Assembly (NCBI GenBank): GCA_023474015.1
Contig: JAMCYN010000166.1
Location: forward strand, 1-8,653
Source of the DNA: Armatimonadota bacterium
GTDB taxonomy: Bacteria; Armatimonadota; UBA5829
Reading direction: 5' to 3'
DNA: 8,653 nt
Part shown: positions 1-7,300 of the stretch, piece after piece
How the letters are laid out: each line of letters begins with the position of its first letter
Numbering within the stretch: position 1 is the first letter of the stretch
The notes under the pieces: model-generated
Database searches by the model: none
Told to the model about the DNA's origin: nothing
The model's input: the letters and a program-made list of their open reading frames with translations, nothing else
Made by a program: the position numbers and the translations under genes

Positions 1-1166
1 TCCATACCATCAAGTCCGTCAGCATCCGTAAGGGACCGATGGGCGCGGTCATACACGTCTGCGCCGATGATAATCAAGAGTCCGTTTCCCAATCCGGGGC
101 CAAGGGAAACATTATCATGTTCACCAGCCCGGATGGAATTGGGCGGTGCGATGCCCTCGCAAGCAAGATAGAGGAGGTCATTGGAAAGCCAGTGGACCGA
201 GTTGAGCACAAGCCGGAGAATACCGCGGCCGTACCGGCGCCGCCGGAACCCGTCGACGAACAATCCCCCGAGGCCGTGGCCGAAGTTGTCGATTCAGCCG
301 CAGGCGCGCCTGAAACCACCCCCGAAGAACCCAAGAAGCCGAAGGCAAGAGGCGGAAGGGTTGCCAAGTCGCTGGCCGAGGAGATGTTTGATGAGATCGA
401 TCAGCCCGAGCCTGCCGCGTTGGAGCCTAAGGTAGAGCCGGATTCCCCGGTGCAAGAACCCGTGGCGATTGAGGTCCCGCCGGCCAAGGAGCCGGTTGCG
501 ACCATGGCCCGAGATCCCCTGGGTTATGTTGATGAGGAGTTGGCCGAGGAACATTCGACCGGGTTTAGGCCGAACCCGAACCTGCCCAAGCCTGTAAAGA
601 AAAAGCAATCGGCGCCCACCAGAGTGCTGGTGCTCCTCGGAGCGTTGGCGGCGCTCGCGCTGGTGGGCATAGCAGTGACAGCTCCATTAAGGCAGCCGGT
701 CACAGGCCCCAGTATTGAAATAAACGTATCCCAGCTCACCGGGAACGTCAAGCTGCTTCGCGGTCACTACACGGCGGTGAGCAAGTATCGCAAACAGGTT
801 ACGGCAATACTTGATAATTCCAACAGGACCGCCGCCCAGGTTGCGAACGCGGTTCGATCCGGAAACAGGCAGGCGGTTATCGCCGCGCTGAACAAGGACA
901 ATTCCGTGAACGCCTGGCGCAAGCTCAGCGAGCTGAAAGTACCCTCGGGGTTGGCCGGAGCAAAGGAGAGCCTGGTTTCCGGGCTGTTCATCCGCAAATC
1001 CGCGGTAGGCAACGCCTCCGGGCTTGGCGTGTCGAGCGCGAGCGAAACATTGAGAAGGTTCGCCGACGCGGACGCTCTGATCAAGAGGGGCAACGATGCC
1101 ATTGACCGGATGCTGGCCGAGCTTGAGTCGAAGATGAAGACCAGGCCCGCGAAAGGCGCTAAATAA
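1..1166 (+). CDS. Single-pass membrane protein with N-terminal PH-like domain (5' partial)
   Basis: The frame is open from base 3 to the TAA at 1164-1166, with no stop before the left edge. The ATG at 39 lies inside a conserved-looking domain, so the true start is probably upstream. Numbering from that ATG: the 12 preceding codons plus residues 1-49 read as strand, strand, strand, then an amphipathic helix (DALASKIEEVIG). This resembles the end of a bacterial PH-like (bPH/YokE-type) domain, including the SVSIRKGPMGAVI segment. Residues 51-185 are an acidic Pro/Glu/Ala-rich, probably disordered linker. A basic patch (KPVKKK, 184-189) precedes one membrane helix at about 195-217, predicting N-terminus inside. 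Residues 225-375 are helical and would be extracytoplasmic. No catalytic motif is seen. The PH-like call is a pattern judgement; the membrane topology is firmer. Function is unknown. Confidence 0.75.
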   Translation, partial: HTIKSVSIRKGPMGAVIHVCADDNQESVSQSGAKGNIIMFTSPDGIGRCDALASKIEEVIGKPVDRVEHKPENTAAVPAPPEPVDEQSPEAVAEVVDSAAGAPETTPEEPKKPKARGGRVAKSLAEEMFDEIDQPEPAALEPKVEPDSPVQEPVAIEVPPAKEPVATMARDPLGYVDEELAEEHSTGFRPNPNLPKPVKKKQSAPTRVLVLLGALAALALVGIAVTAPLRQPVTGPSIEINVSQLTGNVKLLRGHYTAVSKYRKQVTAILDNSNRTAAQVANAVRSGNRQAVIAALNKDNSVNAWRKLSELKVPSGLAGAKESLVSGLFIRKSAVGNASGLGVSSASETLRRFADADALIKRGNDAIDRMLAELESKMKTRPAKGAK

Positions 1167-1193
1167 CTTCCGTATTCATTATGGATGAATAAC

Positions 1194-1227
1194 AAGGCCC
1201 CGTTCGTGCTTGAGCGAACGGGGCCTT
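1194..1227. terminator. Intrinsic terminator between convergent genes
   Basis: A perfect 13-bp stem (AAGGCCCCGTTCG at 1194-1206 paired with 1215-1227) encloses an 8-nt loop. The stem ends in AA on the left and TT on the right, followed by TTGCATTGATTTC on the plus strand. It lies 27 bases after the plus-strand stop and 20 bases beyond the stop of the convergent minus-strand gene, so it probably serves both. The U-tract is short in both directions. Confidence 0.85.
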
Positions 1228-1247
1228 TGCATTGATTTCGGTTATTA

Positions 1248-1679
1248 TCACATACCCCTGCCGCCCGAGGGCTGCTCGTAGTCGTTGGCTGGCCTGGGGG
1301 CTCGGGGGACTCGGTTTGTGGGATTGGTAGGCACAACCGGTGTGGTCCTGAGCGGGTTGGTCCTGGTGTTTGTGGTAACGCCGGAAGGCGTGTTGACACG
1401 GACTGTCGGTCCCGGCTGCGTGATGGGATTCGGGGTCTTTATCTCGATGCCCGGTTCCTGCCTGGCGAACACCACGAAATACGCGATCACAACCAGCAGG
1501 ACTGCGGCCGCCGCGATAATTATCGTGGATATCTTGCGAGACATTTCTTTTTCCGCGCCTCGTGCATCCTTGGCCTTGCTAGCGTCCTGCTGCTGCTTGA
1601 CCTGCTCGGTCGCCGTCTTGACATCATTGAGCATCTGATCGAGGTCGCCGCTCAGATCGACTCTCTTATTGTCCGCCAT
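1248..1679 (-). CDS. Small single-pass membrane protein with Thr/Pro/Asn-rich tail
   Basis: The gene encodes 143 residues and is not recognised as a named family. Residues 1-48 are charged, helical and Gln/Lys-rich and would be cytoplasmic. A basic RK pair (48-49) leads into one long membrane helix at about 50-71. Residues 75-143 form a low-complexity Pro/Thr/Asn/Arg-rich extracytoplasmic tail ending in Gly/Arg. The frame stays open upstream into holA, but the ATG at 1677-1679 is chosen because a GGAAGG sits 11 nt upstream and a good minus-strand promoter lies at 1740-1768, inside the longer reading frame. The plus-strand gene at 1-1166 has the same general plan (cytoplasmic part, one helix, extracytoplasmic part) but no clear sequence similarity. 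A role as a cell-envelope anchor or scaffold is only a guess. Confidence 0.75.
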   Translation of the reverse strand: MADNKRVDLSGDLDQMLNDVKTATEQVKQQQDASKAKDARGAEKEMSRKISTIIIAAAAVLLVVIAYFVVFARQEPGIEIKTPNPITQPGPTVRVNTPSGVTTNTRTNPLRTTPVVPTNPTNRVPRAPRPANDYEQPSGGRGM

Positions 1680-1739
1680 GTTTAACACTACCTTCCGTCT
1701 GTGTGGGAGAACGGCCCACCGTCGGCTCCCGTACTTTCT

Positions 1740-1768
1740 ATAATACCCCAGTTTCCCTATAAGCTCAA
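1740..1768 (-). promoter_or_regulatory. Sigma70-like promoter for the small membrane protein gene
   Basis: On the minus strand, TTGAGC (1763-1768) is followed by a 17-bp spacer and TATTAT (1740-1745). Predicted transcription start is near 1732, giving a leader of about 53 nt. The same bases also contain TATAAT on the plus strand (1739-1744), but with no matching -35 box upstream. Confidence 0.65.
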
Positions 1769-1774
1769 GCCACG

Positions 1775-1803
1775 TTGCTCTTTGCGCTTTCATATGCGAT
1801 AAT
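1775..1803 (+). promoter_or_regulatory. Sigma70-like promoter for holA
   Basis: TTGCTC (1775-1780) is followed by exactly 17 bp and then GATAAT (1798-1803). A start 7-9 bases past the -10 box falls at 1810-1812, just before the GTG at 1813, predicting a leaderless or nearly leaderless mRNA. Its -35 box is 6 bp from the -35 box of the divergent promoter, so polymerase could hardly occupy both at once. Confidence 0.65.
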
Positions 1804-1812
1804 ACCCTAGTC

Positions 1813-2904
1813 GTGAGCGCAAAAGCCAAGACAACTGAAGAGCCCAGGGCATATCTGCTCCGGGGCGATGATGACTTCCAGAAGCACCAGTTCTTAGACG
1901 ATCTCACCGGAAAACTTGTTTCGCCCGACTTCGCCGACTTTGATCTGGAGCCGATGGAGGGAGACACCGCCACCAGCGACCGTGTGATGGCCGGGTTGGG
2001 AGTTCCGCCGTTCGGCCCGCGTCGGCGCGTAGTGCTGGTGCGCTATGCCAACAAGATGCATCCGGACGAGCAGCTGAAGCTGGCCTCTCGACTCAACAAA
2101 ATCCCTCCGTCCTCCTGTCTGATACTCGTGAATCCCGCTCCGGAGAAGGTCGACGGCAGGCCCAGGAAGGGCAGCGAGGTAATCGGGGATCTCTCTAAGG
2201 CGGCACGGAAAGTAGGCGAAGTCCACGACTTCGGGGGCGGTACCGGAAGGGAGAAGACCGTTAAGGCGCGCGAGTTCGCCCAGTCGATCTTCACCAAGGC
2301 TGGCAAGAAGCTCGACTCACAAGCTATGACCTTGTTTCTTCAGCGGGCCGGGACCGACTTTTCGGTGATCAACTCGGAGGCCCGGAAGCTGATCGATTAC
2401 TCGGGCGACGCGGCTGCGATCTCGTCTAGGGATGTGGCTCTGGTTACGTCGGAGACTCCTGAAGAAAAAGTATTCAAACTGATGGACGCGGTTTCGGCAA
2501 AAAACCAGGCTGGGGCGCTGAAGTTCCTTGATGAGCTTTTCGAGATCGGCGATGATGTCGATGCCGACGCCCCGAAGACCCTGGCGACGATGGCCAGGCA
2601 GTTCCGTCTAATCTGGCAGGCGCGGATGCTCATGGAGGCAGGCACCGGAACTCTCGAGAAGAGCGCTGTGCCGGAACACCTTAGGTCCCAACTTCCGTCC
2701 GATCCTAATATTCTGGATGTGACCAGCCGCCAGAAGTGGCAGGGAGAGCGCCTAGCCCAACAGGCTCGGCGGTTCAAGCACAGTGATCTGGTCCGCTGCT
2801 TCAGCGCGATCGCGCGGGCAGACCTTATGCTGAAAGGCATCGAGGGGGACATCGAAGACCCTCGGCTCGTGATGGAGCTGCTGATTATAGAGTTGGCTCG
2901 GTAA
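1813..2904 (+). CDS. holA: DNA polymerase III subunit delta (clamp-loader wrench subunit)
   Basis: The delta subunit of the cytoplasmic clamp-loader complex opens the beta sliding clamp and loads it onto primed DNA. The gene encodes 363 residues, slightly longer than the usual 330-345. The N-terminal RAYLLRGDDDFQKHQFLDDL (residues 12-31) matches the start of the delta AAA-like fold, where the family has a degenerate nucleotide site and no Walker A motif. The middle has the family pattern GTDFSVINSEARKLIDYSG (181-199), then the EEKVFKLMDAV helix (217-227) and MARQFRLIWQARML (257-270) of the C-terminal collar domain. The GTG at 1813 is the first possible start after an in-frame stop at 1741-1743; no ATG, GTG or TTG lies between. 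No Shine-Dalgarno precedes it. A tRNA gene with its own promoter follows; no convincing terminator separates them. Confidence 0.93.
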   Translation: MSAKAKTTEEPRAYLLRGDDDFQKHQFLDDLTGKLVSPDFADFDLEPMEGDTATSDRVMAGLGVPPFGPRRRVVLVRYANKMHPDEQLKLASRLNKIPPSSCLILVNPAPEKVDGRPRKGSEVIGDLSKAARKVGEVHDFGGGTGREKTVKAREFAQSIFTKAGKKLDSQAMTLFLQRAGTDFSVINSEARKLIDYSGDAAAISSRDVALVTSETPEEKVFKLMDAVSAKNQAGALKFLDELFEIGDDVDADAPKTLATMARQFRLIWQARMLMEAGTGTLEKSAVPEHLRSQLPSDPNILDVTSRQKWQGERLAQQARRFKHSDLVRCFSAIARADLMLKGIEGDIEDPRLVMELLIIELAR

Positions 2905-2949
2905 GTTAGGATTTGGAAGTTCGGTAGTTACCTATTGCCGGTGCCCTCG

Positions 2950-2958
2950 TGGTATAAT
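2950..2958 (+). promoter_or_regulatory. Extended -10 promoter for tRNA-Pro
   Basis: TGGTATAAT combines a consensus TATAAT (2953-2958) with the TGn extension (2950-2952). No good -35 hexamer lies 16-18 bp upstream (TTGCCG at 2935-2940 is only 12 bp away), which fits an extended -10 promoter. The predicted start near 2965 leaves a short leader of about 20 nt before the tRNA. Confidence 0.7.
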
Positions 2959-2984
2959 AGTTGTGTCAATCCTCAGATAGCCTT

Positions 2985-3062
2985 CGGGGCGTAGCGCAGT
3001 TTGGTTAGCGCGCTAGTTTTGGGAACTAGAGGTCGCGAGTTCGAATCTCGCCGCCCCGACCA
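2985..3062 (+). tRNA. tRNA-Pro (anticodon UGG)
   Basis: A complete 78-nt cloverleaf. Acceptor stem 2985-2991 pairs perfectly with 3052-3058. The D stem is GCGC/GCGC (2994-2997, 3008-3011) with loop AGTTTGGTTA. Anticodon stem 3013-3017 pairs with 3025-3029 around loop TTTGGGA, placing TGG at 3020-3022. The T arm has stem GCGAG/CTCGC and loop TTCGAAT. Discriminator A3059 and the CCA tail (3060-3062) are encoded. The C1-G72 pair is the unusual first pair typical of bacterial tRNA-Pro. UGG can read all CCN codons if U34 is modified. Confidence 0.97.
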
Positions 3063-3097
3063 ACAACTAAAGACAAACTGTTCTCTATGCGATTTTG

Positions 3098-3123
3098 CCC
3101 TGCCGGGACTCTGGCAGGGTTTT
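3098..3123 (+). terminator. Intrinsic terminator of the tRNA-Pro transcript
   Basis: A 7-bp perfect stem (CCCTGCC 3098-3104 with GGCAGGG 3113-3119) has an 8-nt loop and is followed immediately by TTTT (3120-3123). It lies 35 bases after the tRNA CCA end. Confidence 0.85.
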
Positions 3124-3172
3124 CGCGTATTCGCGAGGGTGAAACGACCCATTTCCTAATGTGTCCGTTCCC

Positions 3173-3184
3173 AATCATGAGAAC
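3173..3184 (+). repeat. AATCATGAGAAC direct repeat, copy 1
   Basis: This 12-base sequence recurs exactly at 3248-3259, 75 bp downstream. Its core TCATGA is palindromic. It lies in the non-coding stretch between the tRNA terminator and the end of the efflux operon. Confidence 0.6.
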
Positions 3185-3247
3185 GAGCCTCCCCGCTCAA
3201 ACCCCACATTTTGCCCCGCTTTTCTCTGTCTTGCCGGTCTCTCTCCA

Positions 3248-3283
3248 AATCATGAGAACTTGAGGGGGTTCGACCTCATGATT
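3248..3283. repeat. AATCATGAG direct copy 2 plus inverted copy
   Basis: AATCATGAGAAC at 3248-3259 is the second exact direct copy. CTCATGATT at 3275-3283 is its 9-base inverted copy. The two could form a 9-bp hairpin with an 18-nt loop. No U-tract follows on the plus strand (CTTCGACC), so this is not a standard terminator. A paired DNA-binding site or a remnant of a small repeat family are the alternatives. Confidence 0.5.
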
Positions 3284-3378
3284 CTTCGACCTTGATTTCG
3301 GAACTTTATCTGGTTGCGTTTCGAATCCCACGATTTCGCTCCGCTGAAGCTAGGACTTTGGCTCATCTCAGATCGCAC

Positions 3379-3414
3379 GGGCCGTGGCCGGCAATCGGCC
3401 GCCGGCCACGGCCC
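3379..3414 (-). terminator. GC-rich hairpin at the 3' end of the efflux operon
   Basis: A perfect 14-bp stem (GGGCCGTGGCCGGC 3379-3392 with 3401-3414) has an 8-nt loop and begins 23 bases beyond the stop of the last operon gene. No T-run follows on either strand, so it is not a classical intrinsic terminator. It probably protects the mRNA 3' end or works with Rho. Position and symmetry are certain; the role is inferred. Confidence 0.55.
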
Positions 3415-3437
3415 TGGTACCGATCAGTCGCGGAGGA

Positions 3438-4352
3438 TTACCTGCACAGTCGGTCCAGAGGATTTCCAATGGCATTGACGATACTGTCCAGCAGATCGAA
3501 ATAGTCTCTCGTCTGCCTCTGCGACGAGACCGATGACGGAATTTCTGCAGCAGCGCTCCCGGTTCGCGAGGCCACCGTGTCGGCCGATTTTACCGGACAC
3601 GCGGTTTCGGTGACCACGATTCGGCAGCGGCCTGCCGCAGTCAGTTTTTTGGCCAGGTCATCAATCAGCGATTGGGGCTGTTCGCTACCATGCGCTGATT
3701 CCAACGTGCCAACCTGATCGAATTGGAATATGTCACGGAGATAGTCCAGGTTATTGCAGCAGGAGGCGACACTTGCGCCTTTGTGCGCCGCCAACCTGTT
3801 CCGCCAATTGATAAGGTTGTCGGCCACTTTTCTGCAGAACCGTTCGTAGTTCGCGGCGAAGTATGGCGCGTCCTTCGGAGAGAACCTCGTCAGACCATCC
3901 CGGATATTCGCGGCGATGATCTTTGCATTGCTTGGACTCAGCCAGTATTCGCTGCCATGCATTGGGCTATCAGCCTGAGCAGCATTTGTCCCTGTTGAGG
4001 CGTCCACGTTTACTAAGCTCTTGTTGCGTGCCTTGTCTACCAGCGTCTCAATCCAGGGATCGTAGCTTGCGCCAAGCCGCACCAACACTTCGGCCTCTCG
4101 CACTACATGTGCCATGCTCTCATAGAGCTTGGGACTGGTTATATCCTGGTCCGCCTTGAGCAGCCACCTGGTGTATACTCTACGACCGCCCACTTGATTT
4201 GCTATATCAGCAAGTGTCGGATTGGTCGCTGCCACATAGACCAGGTAACGAAGCCTCGTGCACCTCGGCGGAAGCGCCGCAGATGAAATCGATTGGGGCA
4301 GCAGAACCAAAGATACCGCTGCGATTATGTAGTTGAGTGTCTTGGGCTTCAT
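3438..4352 (-). CDS. ZnuA/TroA-family periplasmic metal-binding protein with altered ligand residues
   Basis: A 304-residue solute-binding protein of the cluster 9 (metal ABC transporter) type. Residues 1-25 are a Sec signal peptide (basic start, hydrophobic 9-19, SSA cleavage site); Cys31 does not sit in a lipobox. Family landmarks in order: LADIANQVGG (47-56), ADQDITSPK (67-75), AEVLVRLGASYDPW (87-100), GSEYWLSPSNAKIIAANI (133-150), VASCCNNLDYL (195-205), VVTET (246-250) and DYFDLLD (283-289). By remembered family patterns (DPH, NPHYWLDP, HxxWPYF), the three ligand histidines fall at Asp70, Glu135 and Cys199, while Glu249 keeps its place. The mature protein has seven cysteines, unusual for the family. 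ATG 4352 is chosen because the signal peptide starts there and GGAG lies 10 nt upstream; longer frames run into the pump gene. It is the last gene of the operon, 19 nt after the pump. No ABC permease or ATPase is present, suggesting a metal sensor or chaperone for efflux rather than uptake. Confidence 0.85.
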   Translation of the reverse strand: MKPKTLNYIIAAVSLVLLPQSISSAALPPRCTRLRYLVYVAATNPTLADIANQVGGRRVYTRWLLKADQDITSPKLYESMAHVVREAEVLVRLGASYDPWIETLVDKARNKSLVNVDASTGTNAAQADSPMHGSEYWLSPSNAKIIAANIRDGLTRFSPKDAPYFAANYERFCRKVADNLINWRNRLAAHKGASVASCCNNLDYLRDIFQFDQVGTLESAHGSEQPQSLIDDLAKKLTAAGRCRIVVTETACPVKSADTVASRTGSAAAEIPSSVSSQRQTRDYFDLLDSIVNAIGNPLDRLCR

Positions 4353-4371
4353 CGTTGCATATCTCCATTCT

Positions 4372-7300
4372 TCATTCAGCATTCCGTCGTCGAGTGGCAT
4401 CAGACAATCCAATAGAGACGGCGGCGGATGCGGTCGTCTTTCTTTGTCCATTGCCTCCCAGCACTCGGTTGATATGGTTGCCGACGTGCGTTTTCGTGTG
4501 CTCCAGCGCCAGATAGACTGCAGGCAGCACGAGCAGTGTAAACAATGTGGACGTAACGAGTCCACCCACCATGACGATGGCTAGGGGCTTCTCTATTTCA
4601 GCGCCAACGCCGCCGCTGAGCAAGATCGGCAGCAGGCCGAGGGCAGCACAGGAAGCCGTCATCAGCTTGGGTCTGAGCCTCTGGACACTCGCCAGCCGAA
4701 TCGCTTGTTCCTTCGTATGCCCTTCAGCTATGAAGTCACGCGTCTGCGTCAACAGCACAAGGCTGTTTTGGACCGCAATGCCGAATAGTGCGATGAATCC
4801 TACCGCCGAGGAAACGTTGAGACTCTCCCCGGTAATGAGCAGTGACGCCACACCGCCGATGAATGCACTGGGCACGGTCGCCAGGATTATGCCTGCATGC
4901 GACGCAGAACTTAGGGCAACGAATAGGAGCATGAAGACCACGGTCAAAGCAATCGCAGTCGCAAGCAGCAGTGACTTCATCGCGCGCTGCTGGTTCTGGA
5001 ACTGGCCACCGAACACAACGAAGTAGTCCGCGGGCAGCTTAACGTTCTGCAGCCCCTTCTTGATGTCCGACACCACGCTTCCCAGGTCGCGCCCCTGGAT
5101 GCTTGCATCGATGCTGAACCGGCGGTTCATCGCCTCGCGCCAAATTACATTCGGCCCCTCCGATAGGGTCACACGGGCCACCTGCGATAGCGGTACCTGG
5201 AATCCCGCGGGGGTATCGACCATGAGGTTGGCGATAGATTCCGGGTCGCCGCGCATGGCGTCCGGGAACCTCACGAACACTCCATAGCTGCGCTGGTTCT
5301 TCCAGACCTGGGTAAGCTCCTCGCCACCAACCGCAAGGCGCACTATCTCGGATATCCGCCCTACGGACACGCCGTAGCGGGCTGCTGCCTGCCGGTCGAT
5401 CTGTATCTGAAGTTGAGGGATTCCGGCGGCCTGGTCCATCTTTACATCCTCCACTCCAGGCGTCCTGCGCATGATCTCCTCGATTTGCTTGCCCTTCTGA
5501 GCAAGCACCTGAATGTCGGGGCCGAAGAGCTTCACCTGAAGCGGAGCCGGAGTGCCTTCAAGGCTCTCGTCTATCTTGAGCTGAAGCGGCTGAGTGAACG
5601 CAGCCGCTACCCCCGGAATGTGTTCCACTTGCTCTCGGACTTCAGCCAATATCTCCTCGGTCGGCTTTGTGAGCTGATTCCTCGGCTTTAGGTTGACTAT
5701 AATCTCACCGGAGTTCACCGGAAGCACACAGCCGATGGCCCTTTCAGACCGACCGTTCCGTCTCACGGCCTCCGCGATATTGGGATTCTTAGTCAGTATC
5801 GCTTCGATTTGGCTTGTGATACGGTTGTTCTCCTCAAGAGACGTCTCCGCGGGCGTGATCGTGGATATGACCCAGGAGCCTTCATCAAGCTTAGGCATGA
5901 AATCCTTTCCGACAGCAAGCAGCCCGAATGCCGTTGGAATCAACAAGCCGAACGCGATGCCGATGACTGCCCAGCGATGGTGAAGCGCATATTCCAGAGC
6001 GGGCACATAGCCACGCTTTATCCAAGTTACGAACTTCACTTCGCCTTCTGCTTCATCGCCGTCCTTGGGATGCAGGAAGCGAGTCGCGAGAACCGGAGTA
6101 ACGGTCAGTGACAACACAAGCGCCACGAGCATCGCGGCGGCAACAGTAATCGCAAGTGGCCTGAAGAGAAGCCCCTCGATTCCGCCCATCAGGAAGAGTG
6201 GCAGGAACACTGCGACTATGATGAAGGTGGCGAAGGCGATTGGGCGTCCGACCTCGATTGCCGCCCTGTGCGCCACGTGCTCTTTCGTCTCGGGATCATC
6301 GAGATTGCCACGGCTCTTGTGGAAGCGGTGATAGATGTTCTCAACCATGATGATTGAGGCATCGACCATAATACCGACCGCAATGGCGAGTCCGCCGAGC
6401 GTCATGGTGTTGAGGCCAATTCCCATCTGACGCATGAGGATTCCGGCAATCATTACCGAAAGCGGCAGTGACGCGGCGACGATGAGCGTGCTTCGGAAGT
6501 GGCCCAGGAACACCAGAAGCACGATGATTACGAGCACTGCTCCAACGAGGATGGCTCGTGTGACGCTTGATAAGGAGTGTTGAATTAGATGCGTTTGGTC
6601 ATAGTAAGGGACAAGGCGCACGCCCTTGGGAAGTGTAGTCCGCATGTCCACGATGGCTTTCTCGATGCCCTCGACGACCTTGACAGTGTCAGCGTTCGGC
6701 TGCTTGATGACGAGGGCTACCACAGTCTCCTTGCCGTTCTTGCTGGCTATTCCTCGGCGTATGGCTGTGCTTTCTTGAACATCAGCTACGTCTCGCAGGA
6801 AAAGAGGAATGCCGCTGCGCTCGGTGACAACGGTGTCCTTTATGTCGTCGAGCGAGTTGAAGCGCCCGATTCCACGTACGGTATACTCGGTAGGGCCAGT
6901 GCTGATGAATCCGCCTGCGGCGTTTTCGTTGCCGCTTTTGACCGCCTCCTCGACATCGGCAAGTTTCACATCGTATGATCGCAGCTTGTTCGGGTCGATT
7001 GTGACCCGATACTGGCGCATCCGTCCGCCCATATTGAGGACCTCGGCGACACCGGGGACAGTGAGCAGGTTATAGCGCACCTGCCACTCGGCGATTTCGC
7101 GCATCTCCGTTGGCGGAAGATTGCCCTCTACGGCAAGTTCATACACTTCAGCCAGACGAGTGGTTGCGCTGCTCAAGGTGGCAGGCTCTGTTCCTGGAGG
7201 AAGCTGCGCCGCAACCTGAGACATCCGCTCTGTCACAAACTGCCTTGCTCGCCAGAACTCGGTCTCTATGTCGAACTCAACGACGACTGTTGACAGGCCC

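Larger units (their letters stand above)
3124..3378. other. Intergenic stretch without a gene
   Basis: No convincing coding region, RNA gene or mobile element is visible here. It contains a small hairpin (TCGCG TATT CGCGA, 3123-3136) just after the tRNA terminator, and three copies of a 9-base motif listed separately. A plus-strand open frame starting at 3292 runs antisense into the minus-strand operon, has no ribosome site, and is not considered real. Confidence 0.6.

Noticed and set aside
1248..1973. Longer version of the small membrane protein starting inside holA
   Set aside because: The added N-terminus is antisense to holA, and the promoter at 1740-1768 and GGAAGG before 1679 fit the short start.
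2900..2932. GGTAA/TTACC inverted pair after holA as a terminator
   Set aside because: It is only a 5-bp AT-containing stem with a long loop and no U-tract; read-through into the tRNA region is possible.
3319..3330. TTCGAATCC, resembling the tRNA-Pro T-loop, as an attachment-site or tRNA remnant
   Set aside because: Only 8 bases match the tRNA 3' region, no stem partners surround it, and no integrase gene is present in the window.
3292..3504. Plus-strand 70-residue open frame after the repeats
   Set aside because: It has no ribosome site or recognisable domain, crosses the operon-end hairpin and runs antisense to the binding protein gene.
3438..4565. Longer version of the binding protein starting at 4565 (375 residues)
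   Set aside because: The first 71 residues overlap the pump's C-terminal codons in another frame and read as Cys/Arg/Pro-rich noise. A clear signal peptide starts at the ATG at 4352 with a GGAG upstream.
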